From NCBI RefSeq assembly GCF_004364245.1, contig NZ_SOAV01000016.1, forward strand, positions 62,001 to 126,000: a DNA stretch of 64,000 nucleotides. Direction: 5' to 3'. Each line of letters begins with the position of its first letter. Position 1 is the stretch's first letter. The position numbers and the translations under genes are program-made. The stretch comes from Streptomyces sp. BK208. Lineage in GTDB: Bacteria; Actinomycetota; Actinomycetes; Streptomycetales; Streptomycetaceae. The notes under the pieces were generated by a model that was given only the letters and a program-made list of their open reading frames with translations, did no database searches and had not been told where the DNA came from. This document shows, piece after piece, positions 26,240-34,991 of the stretch.

Positions 26240-27178
26240 TCACGTCACCGCCGCGGTCGGCGGCAGTTGGGCGGGGCTCACCTGCTCGCCCAGCACCTCG
26301 GCCATAAACTGCACGAGCCAGCGCTGCGCCGGGCTGCGTGAGGACTCGTGCCGGGCGTACAGGGCGATCTCGATGGGTTCGGTCTCGAACGGCAGCCGCA
26401 CCAGCCGCACCCGGTGGGAGGCCGTGAAGACCTCGCCGACGTACTCGGGGACGATGGCCACCAGGTCGGTCTGCTCCAGCAGGTAGGGCAGCATCGAGAA
26501 GCGGGTGGCGTCCACGGCCACCCGCTCCAGCAGACCGTGTGCGCCCAGCAGCGCCCTGGGCGTGACGTGTCCGCTCGGGCCGAACACCGTCGCGTGGTGC
26601 TCCGCCGCGAGGTCCTCCGCCGTGACCGCGTCGCCCCGCACGCGCGGATGGTCCGCGGCGACCATGAGGACGTAGCGCTCACGGAAGAGGGGGATGCGCA
26701 CGGTCAGGTGCGAGGTGATCACCGGGGTGGCCACGAACACGTCGAGGTCGCCGCGGCGCAACTGGCCCTCGGCGTCCTCCACGTCGAAGGGCCGGACGGT
26801 GAACGACACCCCCGGCGCCCGCTCGCGCGCCGCGGCCAGGAGCCTGGGCAGCAGCGTCGCCTCGCCGAGGTCCGACAGGGCGATGGTGAAACGGCCCGAC
26901 ATGGTGCCGGCGTCGAAGAGGTCGCCCTGACGGACCGTCCCGTCGATCTCCGCCAGCGCGCGCTGGAGCGGCAGGTACAGCCGCCGCGCGCCGGCGGTGG
27001 GGGTCAGCCCGCGTCCGTTGCGGCGGAACAGCTCGTCGTCGAAGTGCCTCCGCAGCTTGCCCAGGCTGTAGCTGACGGTGGGCTGCGTGACGTGGAGCGT
27101 CTCGGCGGTGGCCGTGACGCTGCCGGTCTCGTAGAGCAGCACGAAGACGCGGGCCAGGTTGAGATCGAAGGTGCCCAT
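26240..27178 (-). CDS. LysR family regulator of the benzoylformate module
   Basis: A 312-residue LysR regulator: N-terminal winged helix (FDLNLARVFVLLYETGSVTA...TQPTVSYSLGKLRRHF) and a C-terminal substrate-binding domain. Divergent from mdlC with 94 bp between, so it almost certainly controls the mdlC-aldehyde dehydrogenase-transporter operon, with benzoylformate or a relative as likely inducer. The ATG at 27178 starts the typical MGTFDLN opening; an ATG at 27211 is in frame. The gap holds an imperfect dyad ATCGAT-N5-CTCTAT. Confidence 0.87.
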   Translation of the reverse strand: MGTFDLNLARVFVLLYETGSVTATAETLHVTQPTVSYSLGKLRRHFDDELFRRNGRGLTPTAGARRLYLPLQRALAEIDGTVRQGDLFDAGTMSGRFTIALSDLGEATLLPRLLAAARERAPGVSFTVRPFDVEDAEGQLRRGDLDVFVATPVITSHLTVRIPLFRERYVLMVAADHPRVRGDAVTAEDLAAEHHATVFGPSGHVTPRALLGAHGLLERVAVDATRFSMLPYLLEQTDLVAIVPEYVGEVFTASHRVRLVRLPFETEPIEIALYARHESSRSPAQRWLVQFMAEVLGEQVSPAQLPPTAAVT

Positions 27179-27214
27179 ATCGATGGACTCTATATCGGGG
27201 TGGCGAAACATCTA

Positions 27215-27244
27215 TTGGTGCGCATGTCGTGGGGTGCCTAGCGT
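27215..27244 (+). promoter_or_regulatory. Putative promoter of mdlC
   Basis: TTGGTG (27215-27220) and TAGCGT (27239-27244) separated by 18 bp resemble HrdB -35/-10 boxes, and a start about 27251 would leave a 20-nt leader containing AAAGGAG. It sits next to the LysR-side dyad. Confidence 0.4.
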
Positions 27245-27272
27245 GTGCCGCGTCACTTCGAAAGGAGCGTTC

Positions 27273-28853
27273 GTGCCATCCGTGCGCCGCCTCTCCCACG
27301 ACTTCCTGGAGCGCCAGGGGCTCACCACCGTCTTCGGCAACCCGGGCTCCAACGAGCTGCCCTTCCTGGCCGGCCTGCCCGACGGCTTCCGTTACGTGCT
27401 CGGTCTGCACGAGGGCGCCGTCGTCGGCATGGCCGACGGGTACGCCCAGGCGACCGGCCGGCCGGTGCTGGTCAACCTGCACGCGGCCTCCGGTTCGGGC
27501 AACGCGATGGGTGCGCTGACGAACGCCGTGGCCTCCCGCACCCCGCTCGTGGTGGTGGCCGGGCAGCAGGTGCGTCCCGCCATCGGCCCCGAGGCCAACC
27601 TGGCCAGCGTCGACGCCCCGGCCCTGATGAAGCCGCTGGTCGGCTGGGCGGCGGAACCGGCGTGCGCCGGGGACGTGCCGCGCGCGCTGGCCCAGGCCGT
27701 CTTCGAGGCGCGGCTCCAGCGCCGGCCGACGTACCTGTCCGTGCCCTACGACGACTGGTCGGCCGAGGCCGACGACAACGCCCTGGCCGTGCTCGACCGG
27801 CGGGTCCTGCGGGCCTCGGTGCCCGGTGAGGAGCAGCGCCGGTGGCTCGTGAAGCGGGTCGCCTCGGCCAGGCGCCCCGCGCTCGTGCTGGGCGGTGACA
27901 TCGACTCCGCCGACCGCTTCGACGACGCCGTGCGGCTGGCCGAGCGGCTGGGCGGCCCGGTGTGGGCGGCGCCCTCGCAGTTCCGGCTGCCGTTCCCCAA
28001 CCGGCACCCGCAGTTCCGGGGCGTGCTGCCCGCCGGGATCGCGCCGGTCTGCGAGGCCTTCGAGGGACACGACCTGGTGCTGGTGCTGGGCGCGCCGGTC
28101 TTCCGCTACCACGAGCACCTCCCCGGCCGGTACCTGCCCGAGGGCACCCGCCTGATCCAGGTGACCGAGGACGCCTCCGCCGCCGCGCGGGCCCCGATGG
28201 GCGAGGCGCTGGTCGCCGACCCGGGCGCGGTCATCGACGTACTCCTGGAGTCGCTCGGCGCGGGCGGGCCTCCCGCGGCTCCGCCGCGACCCGTGCCGGA
28301 GCCGCTCACCGCGGAGGGGCCGGGACTGCACCCGGAGGAGGTCTTCGCCGCGCTGCGCGACGAACAGCCCGAGGACACCGCGTACGTCGTCGAGTCGACG
28401 TCGACCAACGCAGCCTGGTGGCGCCAGATGGATCTGCGCCGCCAGGGCTCCTACTACTTCCCGGCGGCAGGCGGGCTCGGTTTCGGCCTGCCCGGCGCGG
28501 TCGGTGTCGCGATGGCACAGCCCGACCGCCCGGTGGTCGGCGTGATCGGGGACGGCTCGGCCAACTACGGCATCACCGCGCTGTGGACGGCCGCGCAGCA
28601 CCGGGTCCCGCTGACCGTCGTCCTGCTGCGCAACGGCACCTACGGGGCGCTGCGCTGGTTCGGCGGCCTGCTCGGTGTGCCGGACGCGCCGGGCCTCGAC
28701 ATCCCGGGCCTCGACTTCACCCGCATCGCGGAGGGGTACGGGGTCCGCGCCCACCACGTCGGCGGAGCCGCCCAGTTGCGCGCCGCGCTCGCCGAGCGGC
28801 CGGAGGGACCCCGGTTGATCCAGGTGGACACGGCACTCACCACGCCCTCCTGA
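27273..28853 (+). CDS. mdlC: Benzoylformate decarboxylase
   Basis: A 526-residue TPP enzyme that decarboxylates benzoylformate (phenylglyoxylate) to benzaldehyde. Active-site residues known from the Pseudomonas enzyme align at nearly identical positions: S26 in NPGSNELPF, E47 in LHEGAVVG, H70 in NLHAASG and H280 in VFRYHEH. The TPP/Mg motif is GDGSANYG...LLRNGTYGAL. AAAGGAG precedes the GTG at 27273. It heads an operon with an aldehyde dehydrogenase (43 bp gap) and an aromatic acid transporter. Confidence 0.93.
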   Translation: MPSVRRLSHDFLERQGLTTVFGNPGSNELPFLAGLPDGFRYVLGLHEGAVVGMADGYAQATGRPVLVNLHAASGSGNAMGALTNAVASRTPLVVVAGQQVRPAIGPEANLASVDAPALMKPLVGWAAEPACAGDVPRALAQAVFEARLQRRPTYLSVPYDDWSAEADDNALAVLDRRVLRASVPGEEQRRWLVKRVASARRPALVLGGDIDSADRFDDAVRLAERLGGPVWAAPSQFRLPFPNRHPQFRGVLPAGIAPVCEAFEGHDLVLVLGAPVFRYHEHLPGRYLPEGTRLIQVTEDASAAARAPMGEALVADPGAVIDVLLESLGAGGPPAAPPRPVPEPLTAEGPGLHPEEVFAALRDEQPEDTAYVVESTSTNAAWWRQMDLRRQGSYYFPAAGGLGFGLPGAVGVAMAQPDRPVVGVIGDGSANYGITALWTAAQHRVPLTVVLLRNGTYGALRWFGGLLGVPDAPGLDIPGLDFTRIAEGYGVRAHHVGGAAQLRAALAERPEGPRLIQVDTALTTPS

Positions 28854-28895
28854 ACGACTCGCATCCGCCCGAAGACCACGACGAGAGGGAAGACG

Positions 28896-30350
28896 ATGAC
28901 ACTCCTGGACAGCGCCGTCTGGGGCGGGAAGTTCTCCAGCGACGGCTGGCGGGACTCCCCCGCCGGGCAGCCGGTGACCGAGCCCGCCACCGGCGAGCGG
29001 CTCGGCACGGTGGGCCTGGCCACGGCCGGGGACGTGAACCGCGCCGCCACCCGGGCCGCCGAGGCCCAGCGCGCGTGGGCGGCCACCTCGCCGCAGCGGC
29101 GCGCCGCCGTGCTGCGCCGCGCGGGCGAGCTGTTCACCGAGCACGCCGCCGAGATCGAGGACTGGCTGGTGCGCGAGGCCGGTTCGGTGCGGTCCAAGGC
29201 GGGTTTCGAGGCGGGGCTGGCGATCGGCGAGTGCTTCGAGTGCGCCGGGCTGCCCACCCACCCCCAGGGCGACGTGCTCACCTCGGAGGACGCCCGCTGG
29301 TCGCTCGCCCGGCGCCGTCCCGCCGGTGTCGTCAGCGTGATCGCGCCCTTCAACTTCCCGCTCATCCTCGCTCTGCGTTCCGTGGCCCCCGCGCTGGCAC
29401 TCGGCAACGCCGTGCTGCTCAAGCCGGACCCGCGCACCGCCGTGAGCGGCGGTGTGGTCATCGCCCGGATCTTCGAGGAGGCCGGGCTCCCGGACGGCGT
29501 CCTGCACCTGCTGCCGGGCGACGGCGCGGTCGGCCGGGCGCTCGTCGAGGCGCCCGAGGTCCGGGTGATCTCGTTCACCGGTTCCACGCCGGTCGGGCGG
29601 GCGATCGGCGAGCAGGCGGGGCGGCTGCTGAAGCGGGCCCACCTGGAGCTGGGCGGCAACAACGCGCTGGTCGTGCTGCCGGGCGCGGACGTGGCGAAGG
29701 CCGCCTCGGCGGGCGCGTTCGGCTCGTACCTGCACCAGGGGCAGATCTGCATGACGACCGGCCGGCACATCGTCCACGAGTCGCTCGTGGAGGAGTACAC
29801 CGCCGCGCTCGCCGCGAAGGCGGAGGCGCTGCCGGTCGGCGACCCGGCCCGGGAGGACGTGGCACTGGGGCCGATCATCGACCGGCGGCAGCTGGAGCGG
29901 GTGCACGGCATCGTCACCGAGAGCGTCGCGGCGGGCGCGAAGGTCGCCGCGGGCGGCGAGATCGACGGCGCGGGTTACCGCGCGACGGTCCTGACCGGTC
30001 TGACGACGGACATGCCGGCCTGGCGGGAGGAGATCTTCGGCCCCGTGGCTCCCGTCATCTCCTTCGCCACGACGGAGGAGGCCGCGCGGATCGTCAACGA
30101 CTGCGAGTACGGACTGTCGGTCGGCATCCTCGGTGACGTCGGAACGGCGATGAAGCTCGCCGACCGGATCGACTCCGGCAAGGTCCACATCAACGAGCAG
30201 ACCGTCAGCGACGAGCCCAACGCGCCCTTCGGCGGGGTCAAGGCGTCCGGCACCGGTTCCCGGTTCGGCGGGGCCGCGGCCAACGTCGAGGCGTTCACCG
30301 AGACCCAGTGGCTCACGGTCCGCCCGGACATCGCCGACTACCCGTTCTGA
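28896..30350 (+). CDS. NAD(P)-dependent benzaldehyde dehydrogenase
   Basis: A 484-residue aldehyde dehydrogenase with E251 in LELGGNN and nucleophile C285 in HQGQICMTTG; the NAD loop FTGSTPVG is at about 227-234. Placed directly after mdlC, it would oxidise benzaldehyde to benzoate. The sequence falls in the benzaldehyde/vanillin dehydrogenase type (GxxxHxxQGQICM) rather than the betaine or methylmalonate type. GAGAGGG precedes the ATG. Confidence 0.9.
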   Translation: MTLLDSAVWGGKFSSDGWRDSPAGQPVTEPATGERLGTVGLATAGDVNRAATRAAEAQRAWAATSPQRRAAVLRRAGELFTEHAAEIEDWLVREAGSVRSKAGFEAGLAIGECFECAGLPTHPQGDVLTSEDARWSLARRRPAGVVSVIAPFNFPLILALRSVAPALALGNAVLLKPDPRTAVSGGVVIARIFEEAGLPDGVLHLLPGDGAVGRALVEAPEVRVISFTGSTPVGRAIGEQAGRLLKRAHLELGGNNALVVLPGADVAKAASAGAFGSYLHQGQICMTTGRHIVHESLVEEYTAALAAKAEALPVGDPAREDVALGPIIDRRQLERVHGIVTESVAAGAKVAAGGEIDGAGYRATVLTGLTTDMPAWREEIFGPVAPVISFATTEEAARIVNDCEYGLSVGILGDVGTAMKLADRIDSGKVHINEQTVSDEPNAPFGGVKASGTGSRFGGAAANVEAFTETQWLTVRPDIADYPF

Positions 30351-30452
30351 TTCCTCCGGTCCGTCGTACCGCTCCGTCGCACCGGCCCCTTCCGGCCGTC
30401 CCGGCCGTCCCGGCTCCGCTCACTCACACCCGTCCCCGGGGGGAGAGTCATC

Positions 30453-31730
30453 ATGGCTTCCACCACGTCCGGCGCGCCCGCGCAGACCGGCCCCGCCGTC
30501 AGTGGCACGTGGACGGTGATCCTGTGCTGGATCACCGTCCTGCTCGAGGGCTACGACCTCGTCGTCCTCGGCGCCATCATCCCCACCCTGCTCAAGACCC
30601 GTCATCTCGGCATGACCGCGGGCGACGCGACCACCATCGCGACGCTCTCGCTGGTGGGCGTCGCCATCGGCGCGGTCTGCGTCGGCCCGCTGGCCGACCG
30701 GCTGGGCCGGCGCCGCCTGCTCATCGGCTCGGTCGTGCTGTTCTCGGTCCTGACCGTCGTGGTGCCGCTGGCGAACTCCGTCGCGATGTTCGCCGCGCTG
30801 CGCCTCCTCGCCGGTCTGGGCCTGGGCGCCTGCATGCCGGTCTCGCTGACGATGATGGCCGAGCACATGCCGGCCAGCCGCCGGGCGCGGGCCAGCACCC
30901 TGACGATGACCGGCTACCACACCGGTGCGGTGATCACCTCGCTGCTGGCGCTGCAGGTGACCGACGACTGGGAGATCCTCTTCTACCTGCTCGGCGTCGT
31001 CGGCCTGGTGATCGCCGTCGTCCAGTGGTTCAAGCTGCCGGAGTCGGAGGCCTTCGTGCGGGCGAAGCGGGACGGGGCCCAACGGGTGCCGTTCACCGAG
31101 CTGCTGAGGCCGGCGTACCTGCGGGCCGGCCTCGGCGTCTGGGTCGCCTCCTTCATGGGGCTGCTGCTGGTCTACGGCCTGAACACCTGGCTGCCGAAGC
31201 TGATGAACGACGCCGGCTACCCCGTGCCGACGGCCGTGACCCAGCTCCTGGTGCTCAACATCGGCGGCGTCGTCGGCCTGGTCCTCGGCGGGTTCGTCGC
31301 CGACCGGCGGGGCATCAAGGGCACCACGATGGTCTGGTTCGCGGTGTCGGTGGCCATGCTGGCGTGCCTGAGCATCAGGATGGAGAGCGACCTGCTGCTC
31401 AACGTCGTGGTCTTCTTCACCGGCGTCTTCGTCTTCTCGGCCATGGTGCTCGTCTACGCCTACGTGACGCACTTCTACCCGGCGTCCGTGCGCGGCACGG
31501 CGCTGGGCTCGGCGTCCGGGATCGGCCGGATCGGCTCGATCGTCGGGCCGTCGATCACCGGCGCGCTGGTCGCCTCCGGGGTCGGTCACCCGTGGGGCTT
31601 CTACTTCTTCGCCGCGGTGGCGGTCCTCGGCTTCCTCGCCGTACTGACACTGCCCCGCGGCGCCGGGAGGGAGCCGGCCGAGGCCGCGGCGACGGCCGCG
31701 CCCGCCGCACCGGCCGCACCGGCCGGGTGA
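30453..31730 (+). CDS. MFS aromatic acid:H+ symporter (benzoate/benzoylformate importer)
   Basis: A 425-residue transporter of the AAHS family. The signature LEGYDLVVLGAIIP in helix 1 and the loop GPLADRLGRRR between helices 2 and 3 are those of PcaK/BenK-like proteins; twelve helices are predicted. Third gene of the module, about 100 bp after the aldehyde dehydrogenase, it would import benzoylformate, mandelate or benzoate. GGGGGGAGAG precedes the ATG. The C-terminal tail is Ala/Pro-rich. A strong terminator follows. Confidence 0.88.
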   Translation: MASTTSGAPAQTGPAVSGTWTVILCWITVLLEGYDLVVLGAIIPTLLKTRHLGMTAGDATTIATLSLVGVAIGAVCVGPLADRLGRRRLLIGSVVLFSVLTVVVPLANSVAMFAALRLLAGLGLGACMPVSLTMMAEHMPASRRARASTLTMTGYHTGAVITSLLALQVTDDWEILFYLLGVVGLVIAVVQWFKLPESEAFVRAKRDGAQRVPFTELLRPAYLRAGLGVWVASFMGLLLVYGLNTWLPKLMNDAGYPVPTAVTQLLVLNIGGVVGLVLGGFVADRRGIKGTTMVWFAVSVAMLACLSIRMESDLLLNVVVFFTGVFVFSAMVLVYAYVTHFYPASVRGTALGSASGIGRIGSIVGPSITGALVASGVGHPWGFYFFAAVAVLGFLAVLTLPRGAGREPAEAAATAAPAAPAAPAG

Positions 31731-31750
31731 CGCCCTGACGGCACGAACGA

Positions 31751-31785
31751 CGGGAGCAGTGGGCCGCGGCGGCCCGCTGCTCCCG
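31751..31785. terminator. Bidirectional terminator after the benzoylformate operon
   Basis: 15-bp stem (31751-31765 with 31771-31785) with one G-T pair and a GCGGC loop, between convergent transcription units. Confidence 0.8.
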
Positions 31786-31805
31786 TCGGTGTCCGGGGCT
31801 GCGCC

Positions 31806-32567
31806 TCAGTCGGTGTCGACGTCCTGGCTCAGCACCTTGCCGTTGGCCGCGTCCACGACGATGGAGGCCTTGTTCCAGTTGCCCTTGTCGACCACGTCGA
31901 CGTTCCAGACGACCTGCTGGTCGTCGTTGTCGCCGAGCTCGACGTGGGTGACGGTGCCCTTGGCCTTGGCAGTGGCCGCCTTGACCGCCTGCGCCGGGGT
32001 CTGCTTGGCCTTGTCCAGCCAGTCGGAGACCTGGGTCTTGTCGTCGGCGTCCTGGTCCGGGTCGACCATGGTGCGGAAGACCTTGCCGCTGACCGCGTCG
32101 ATGTCGATGCGGTGCAGGGTGCCGTCGGTCTGCGCGACCTTGGCCTCCCACTCCGGGGCGCCCGCACTGGGGGCCGGGTTCGGCGTGCTCATGTCCGGCG
32201 AGCCGGTCGGCGAGCCCGTCGGCGACGCGGTGGCGTCGGACTTCGTGCGCTTGAGTTCGAGGTCCACGAGCTTGCCCTCGGGGACCTCCTTGACGGCGGT
32301 GTCGGCAGCCTTGTCCCAGGTGACCTTCGTCGCCGAGACGAGTTCCTTGCGCTGGCTCTGGTCCTCGTTCGCCGAGGGAGAGCCGGTGGGGGACGGGGAC
32401 TTGGTACCGGTGGCGGTCGGGGAGGGGGACTCGGTCTGAGCCGCCTCCGCGACGCTGGAACGGGTGGTATCGGCGTTCGTGCAGGCCGTGAGCAGCAGCA
32501 CCGAGGTGCCCAGGGCACCCACCACGGCAAGCGAACGCAACGGGGAAAGTCGTCGTGCAGAGCTCAT
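31806..32567 (-). CDS. PepSY-domain lipoprotein
   Basis: A 253-residue exported lipoprotein. The signal sequence ends in the lipobox LLTAC, followed by a Ser/Pro/Thr-rich linker and two PepSY-type domains (about 68-165 and 175-250), with the typical DIDAVSGKVF and VVDAANGKVLSQD strands. PepSY domains are proposed to inhibit or sense peptidases or to handle metal ions; the next loci include the snapalysin protease. The ATG at 32567 is taken; a longer start adds nothing signal-like. Confidence 0.84.
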   Translation of the reverse strand: MSSARRLSPLRSLAVVGALGTSVLLLTACTNADTTRSSVAEAAQTESPSPTATGTKSPSPTGSPSANEDQSQRKELVSATKVTWDKAADTAVKEVPEGKLVDLELKRTKSDATASPTGSPTGSPDMSTPNPAPSAGAPEWEAKVAQTDGTLHRIDIDAVSGKVFRTMVDPDQDADDKTQVSDWLDKAKQTPAQAVKAATAKAKGTVTHVELGDNDDQQVVWNVDVVDKGNWNKASIVVDAANGKVLSQDVDTD

Positions 32568-32687
32568 GATGCTGTCCGTAACCGATCCGTCGCGCAGACA
32601 CACCGATCCGGTACGACAATCACTCCATTGGCCGGTGCCTGGCGCCTCCGAGCCCGGGGCTGACCGACGGGCCGGCGCGCGGGGTCT

Positions 32688-33674
32688 TCAGCGGGCTCGC
32701 ACGAACTCCACCCGGCCGACTCCCGTCGCCGTCGCCGGACAGCGTGGCAGCGTGCGGACCCCTCCCCCTTCCAGCCACTCCCGGTAGGCGGGGGACTGGC
32801 GGGCGACCTCCCAGTACGCGTCCTCCAGGGCCGGGAAGACGGCGTCCAGCTCGGCCCGGGTGCGGGCGGCCAGCAGCAGACGTACGCCGAGGGGGTCGCC
32901 GTGCAGGCGCCGTACGGCCATGTCGGCGCGGGACAGGGAGCTGGGCTGGCAGACCGTGACGACCTCGCCGGTGGCGACCAGGGAGGCGGCGGTGTGGTAG
33001 TCGCCGTGCAGCACCCGGGGGTTGAGGCCGACGGCGCGCAGCATGCGGTGCACGCCGTCCCACTCGCCGTCGACGGTGGGGTCCACCATCCACCGGTCGT
33101 CGGCCAGGTCGGCGAGCCGGACCACGGGGCGGACGGCCGCGGGGTGGTCGGCGGGCAGCATGACGAACTGCGGTTCGCGCTCGACCAGGACCCGCAGCCG
33201 CAGGCCCTCGGGGATGTGCAGGGCACTGCCCTCGACCTCGTGCACGAAGGCGACGTCGAGCTGGCCGTCGGCGACCCGGCGCAGCAGCGCGTTGGCGGAG
33301 ACGTCCATCTGCAGGGTGGGTTCCAGGCCCGGCCGTCTGAGCCGGCGCAGCCAGCCGGCCAGGGCCCGGCTGGCCGTGGAGCCGACCCGCAGCCTGCTGT
33401 CACCGCCGGCCGCGGCGGCGCGGGCCTCGCGGACCAGCACGCTCATGTCGGCCAGCAGCGGGCGGGCCCGGCCTAGCACGGTCCGGCCGAGCGGGGTGGG
33501 GTGGCAGCCGGTGCGCTCCCGCACGAACAGAGGGCCGCCCAGGGCCTGTTCGATGCGGACCAGCTGGGTGCTCAACGTGGGCTGGGCGACGCCCAGTTGA
33601 CGTGCGGCACGGTGCAGGCTGCCGGCGTCGGCGATGGCGCACAGCGCACGTAGGTGCCTCACCTCGAGCTCCAT
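32688..33674 (-). CDS. snpR: LysR family activator of snapalysin
   Basis: A 328-residue LysR regulator with N-terminal helix-turn-helix (LRALCAIADAGSLHRAARQLGVAQPTLSTQL) and a ligand domain. It lies divergent to the snapalysin gene with 218 bp between, exactly the arrangement of snpR/snpA in S. coelicolor and S. lividans, where SnpR activates snpA. The intergenic region contains a perfect LysR-type dyad and a repeated GGCGGAACAG. Confidence 0.88.
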   Translation of the reverse strand: MELEVRHLRALCAIADAGSLHRAARQLGVAQPTLSTQLVRIEQALGGPLFVRERTGCHPTPLGRTVLGRARPLLADMSVLVREARAAAAGGDSRLRVGSTASRALAGWLRRLRRPGLEPTLQMDVSANALLRRVADGQLDVAFVHEVEGSALHIPEGLRLRVLVEREPQFVMLPADHPAAVRPVVRLADLADDRWMVDPTVDGEWDGVHRMLRAVGLNPRVLHGDYHTAASLVATGEVVTVCQPSSLSRADMAVRRLHGDPLGVRLLLAARTRAELDAVFPALEDAYWEVARQSPAYREWLEGGGVRTLPRCPATATGVGRVEFVRAR

Positions 33675-33687
33675 GCAGGGAGCGTAA

Positions 33688-33733
33688 GGCGGAACAGTTG
33701 GTTGCGCCAGGTGAACAAAAGGCGGCGGAACAG
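33688..33733. repeat. Direct repeat near snpR
   Basis: GGCGGAACAG occurs at 33688-33697 and again at 33724-33733, 36 bp apart, on the snpR side of the divergent region. It could be a second regulator site. Confidence 0.4.
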
Positions 33734-33786
33734 GGCGAGTTCTGCACTCTGGTCAAAGCTGCAACGACTGGCCGGTTCGGGTGGGC

Positions 33787-33803
33787 GATAGGCCCGCCCT
33801 ATC
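33787..33803. promoter_or_regulatory. LysR-type operator between snpR and snpA
   Basis: GATAGG-CCCGC-CCTATC is a perfect 6-bp dyad; within it T33789 and A33801 satisfy the T-N11-A LysR consensus. It lies 90 bp before the snpA start and 113 bp from the snpR start. SnpR is the natural candidate protein. Confidence 0.6.
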
Positions 33804-33892
33804 ACCTGTTGCCATCATCACAGCGGGCTCATGGGCGCCCCACACTCACCGGTGACGACTTCTCCCCACTCCCCCACTTCAAGGAGTCATCG

Positions 33893-34582
33893 ATGCGTAT
33901 CACCCTCCCCCTGCTGTCCGCCGCGGCCGGCCTCGGTCTGACCGCCGCCGTGCTCGGCGCCGGCCCCGCCACCACGGCCGCGGCGCCCCAGGAGCCGGTC
34001 CGGGCCGCCCAGTCCGGCTACCTGCCCTCGGCCGGATCCGGCGAGGACGCGGCCGCCAACCGCGCGTTCTTCGAGGCGGTCGTCAAGTCGGTCGCCAAGA
34101 AGCGCGCCGCGAACCCGTCGGCGTCGGCCGCCGCCGCCGTCACCGTCTACTACAGCGCCGCCAACGCGCCGAGCTTCCGTACGCAGATATCCCGCTCCGC
34201 CCAGATCTGGAACAGCTCGGTGTCCAACGTGCGGCTCGCGGAGTCGAGTTCCGGCGCGGACTTCGCGTACTACGAGGGCAACGACTCGCGCGGCTCGTAC
34301 GCCTCCACCGACGGGCACGGCAGAGGCTACATCCTGCTCGACTACCGGCAGAACCAGCAGTACGACTCGACCCGGGTGACCGCCCACGAGACCGGGCACG
34401 TGCTGGGTCTGCCCGACCACTACACCGGGCCGTGCAGCGAGCTGATGTCGGGCGGCGGCCCCGGCACGTCCTGCACCAACCCCTACCCGAACTCCACCGA
34501 GCGCAGCCGGGTCAACCAGCTGTGGGCCAACGGCTTCCAGGCGGCGCTCGACAAGGCGCTGGAGAAGTCCGCCCAGCGCTGA
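33893..34582 (+). CDS. snpA: Snapalysin, secreted small zinc metalloprotease (M7)
   Basis: A 229-residue preproprotein with signal peptide (1-31), propeptide and M7 domain. The metal site is HETGHVLGLPD: H165, E166, H169 and D175 as third ligand, the metzincin variant typical of snapalysin. Two Cys pairs (PCSELMS, TSCTN) fit the fold. AAGGAG (33881-33886) precedes the ATG. Degrades casein-like proteins outside the cell; controlled by the divergent LysR gene. Confidence 0.95.
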   Translation: MRITLPLLSAAAGLGLTAAVLGAGPATTAAAPQEPVRAAQSGYLPSAGSGEDAAANRAFFEAVVKSVAKKRAANPSASAAAAVTVYYSAANAPSFRTQISRSAQIWNSSVSNVRLAESSSGADFAYYEGNDSRGSYASTDGHGRGYILLDYRQNQQYDSTRVTAHETGHVLGLPDHYTGPCSELMSGGGPGTSCTNPYPNSTERSRVNQLWANGFQAALDKALEKSAQR

Positions 34583-34597
34583 CGCCGGCGGACAACC

Positions 34598-34627
34598 GTG
34601 CGGGCGGCCCGGCCGGGCCGCCCGCAC
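34598..34627 (+). terminator. Terminator after snpA
   Basis: Perfect 13-bp stem GTGCGGGCGGCCC/GGGCCGCCCGCAC with a GGCC loop, 15 bp after the snapalysin stop. Confidence 0.8.
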
Positions 34628-34717
34628 GCATGTGTGCGTCCCTCCCGCGCCGCTTGCGCAACCTCCCGCCGGGTACCCGCAGTTCACTTGGCAGCGGCAA
34701 TCCTGAAGGAGTGGGAC

Positions 34718-34978
34718 GTGGACGAGCGGAAGACCACCGTCGACGGCGGTCTCGGTGATCTGGAGCCGGGCACGAGACAGCGCGCGCAGTTGCGCGTACG
34801 CCTCACCGACACCGCGTGGACGGCACTGTGCGTGCTGCTCGCGCTGTGGGCCGTGTGGAGTGCCGTCGACCTCGCCCGCGGGGCGACGGCATGGGTGTAC
34901 TGCGCCGTCGCCTGGGTGCTGCTCGCCGTGGCGCTGACCCTGCGGGTGGCGGCGGTCCGGCGCAGGACTTCGCTGTAG
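34718..34978 (+). CDS. Small membrane protein of unknown function
   Basis: An 86-residue protein with a polar, charged N terminus (about 1-30) and two transmembrane helices (about 34-52 and 58-76). AAGGAG precedes the GTG at 34718 at ideal spacing, which supports translation. No family recognised. Confidence 0.68.
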   Translation: MDERKTTVDGGLGDLEPGTRQRAQLRVRLTDTAWTALCVLLALWAVWSAVDLARGATAWVYCAVAWVLLAVALTLRVAAVRRRTSL

Positions 34979-34991
34979 CCGCTCCCGGTCG

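Noticed and set aside
26679..30188. 1169-residue minus-strand frame across mdlC and the aldehyde dehydrogenase
   Set aside because: The protein is Arg/Gly/His-rich without a domain; the plus-strand genes have complete catalytic motifs.
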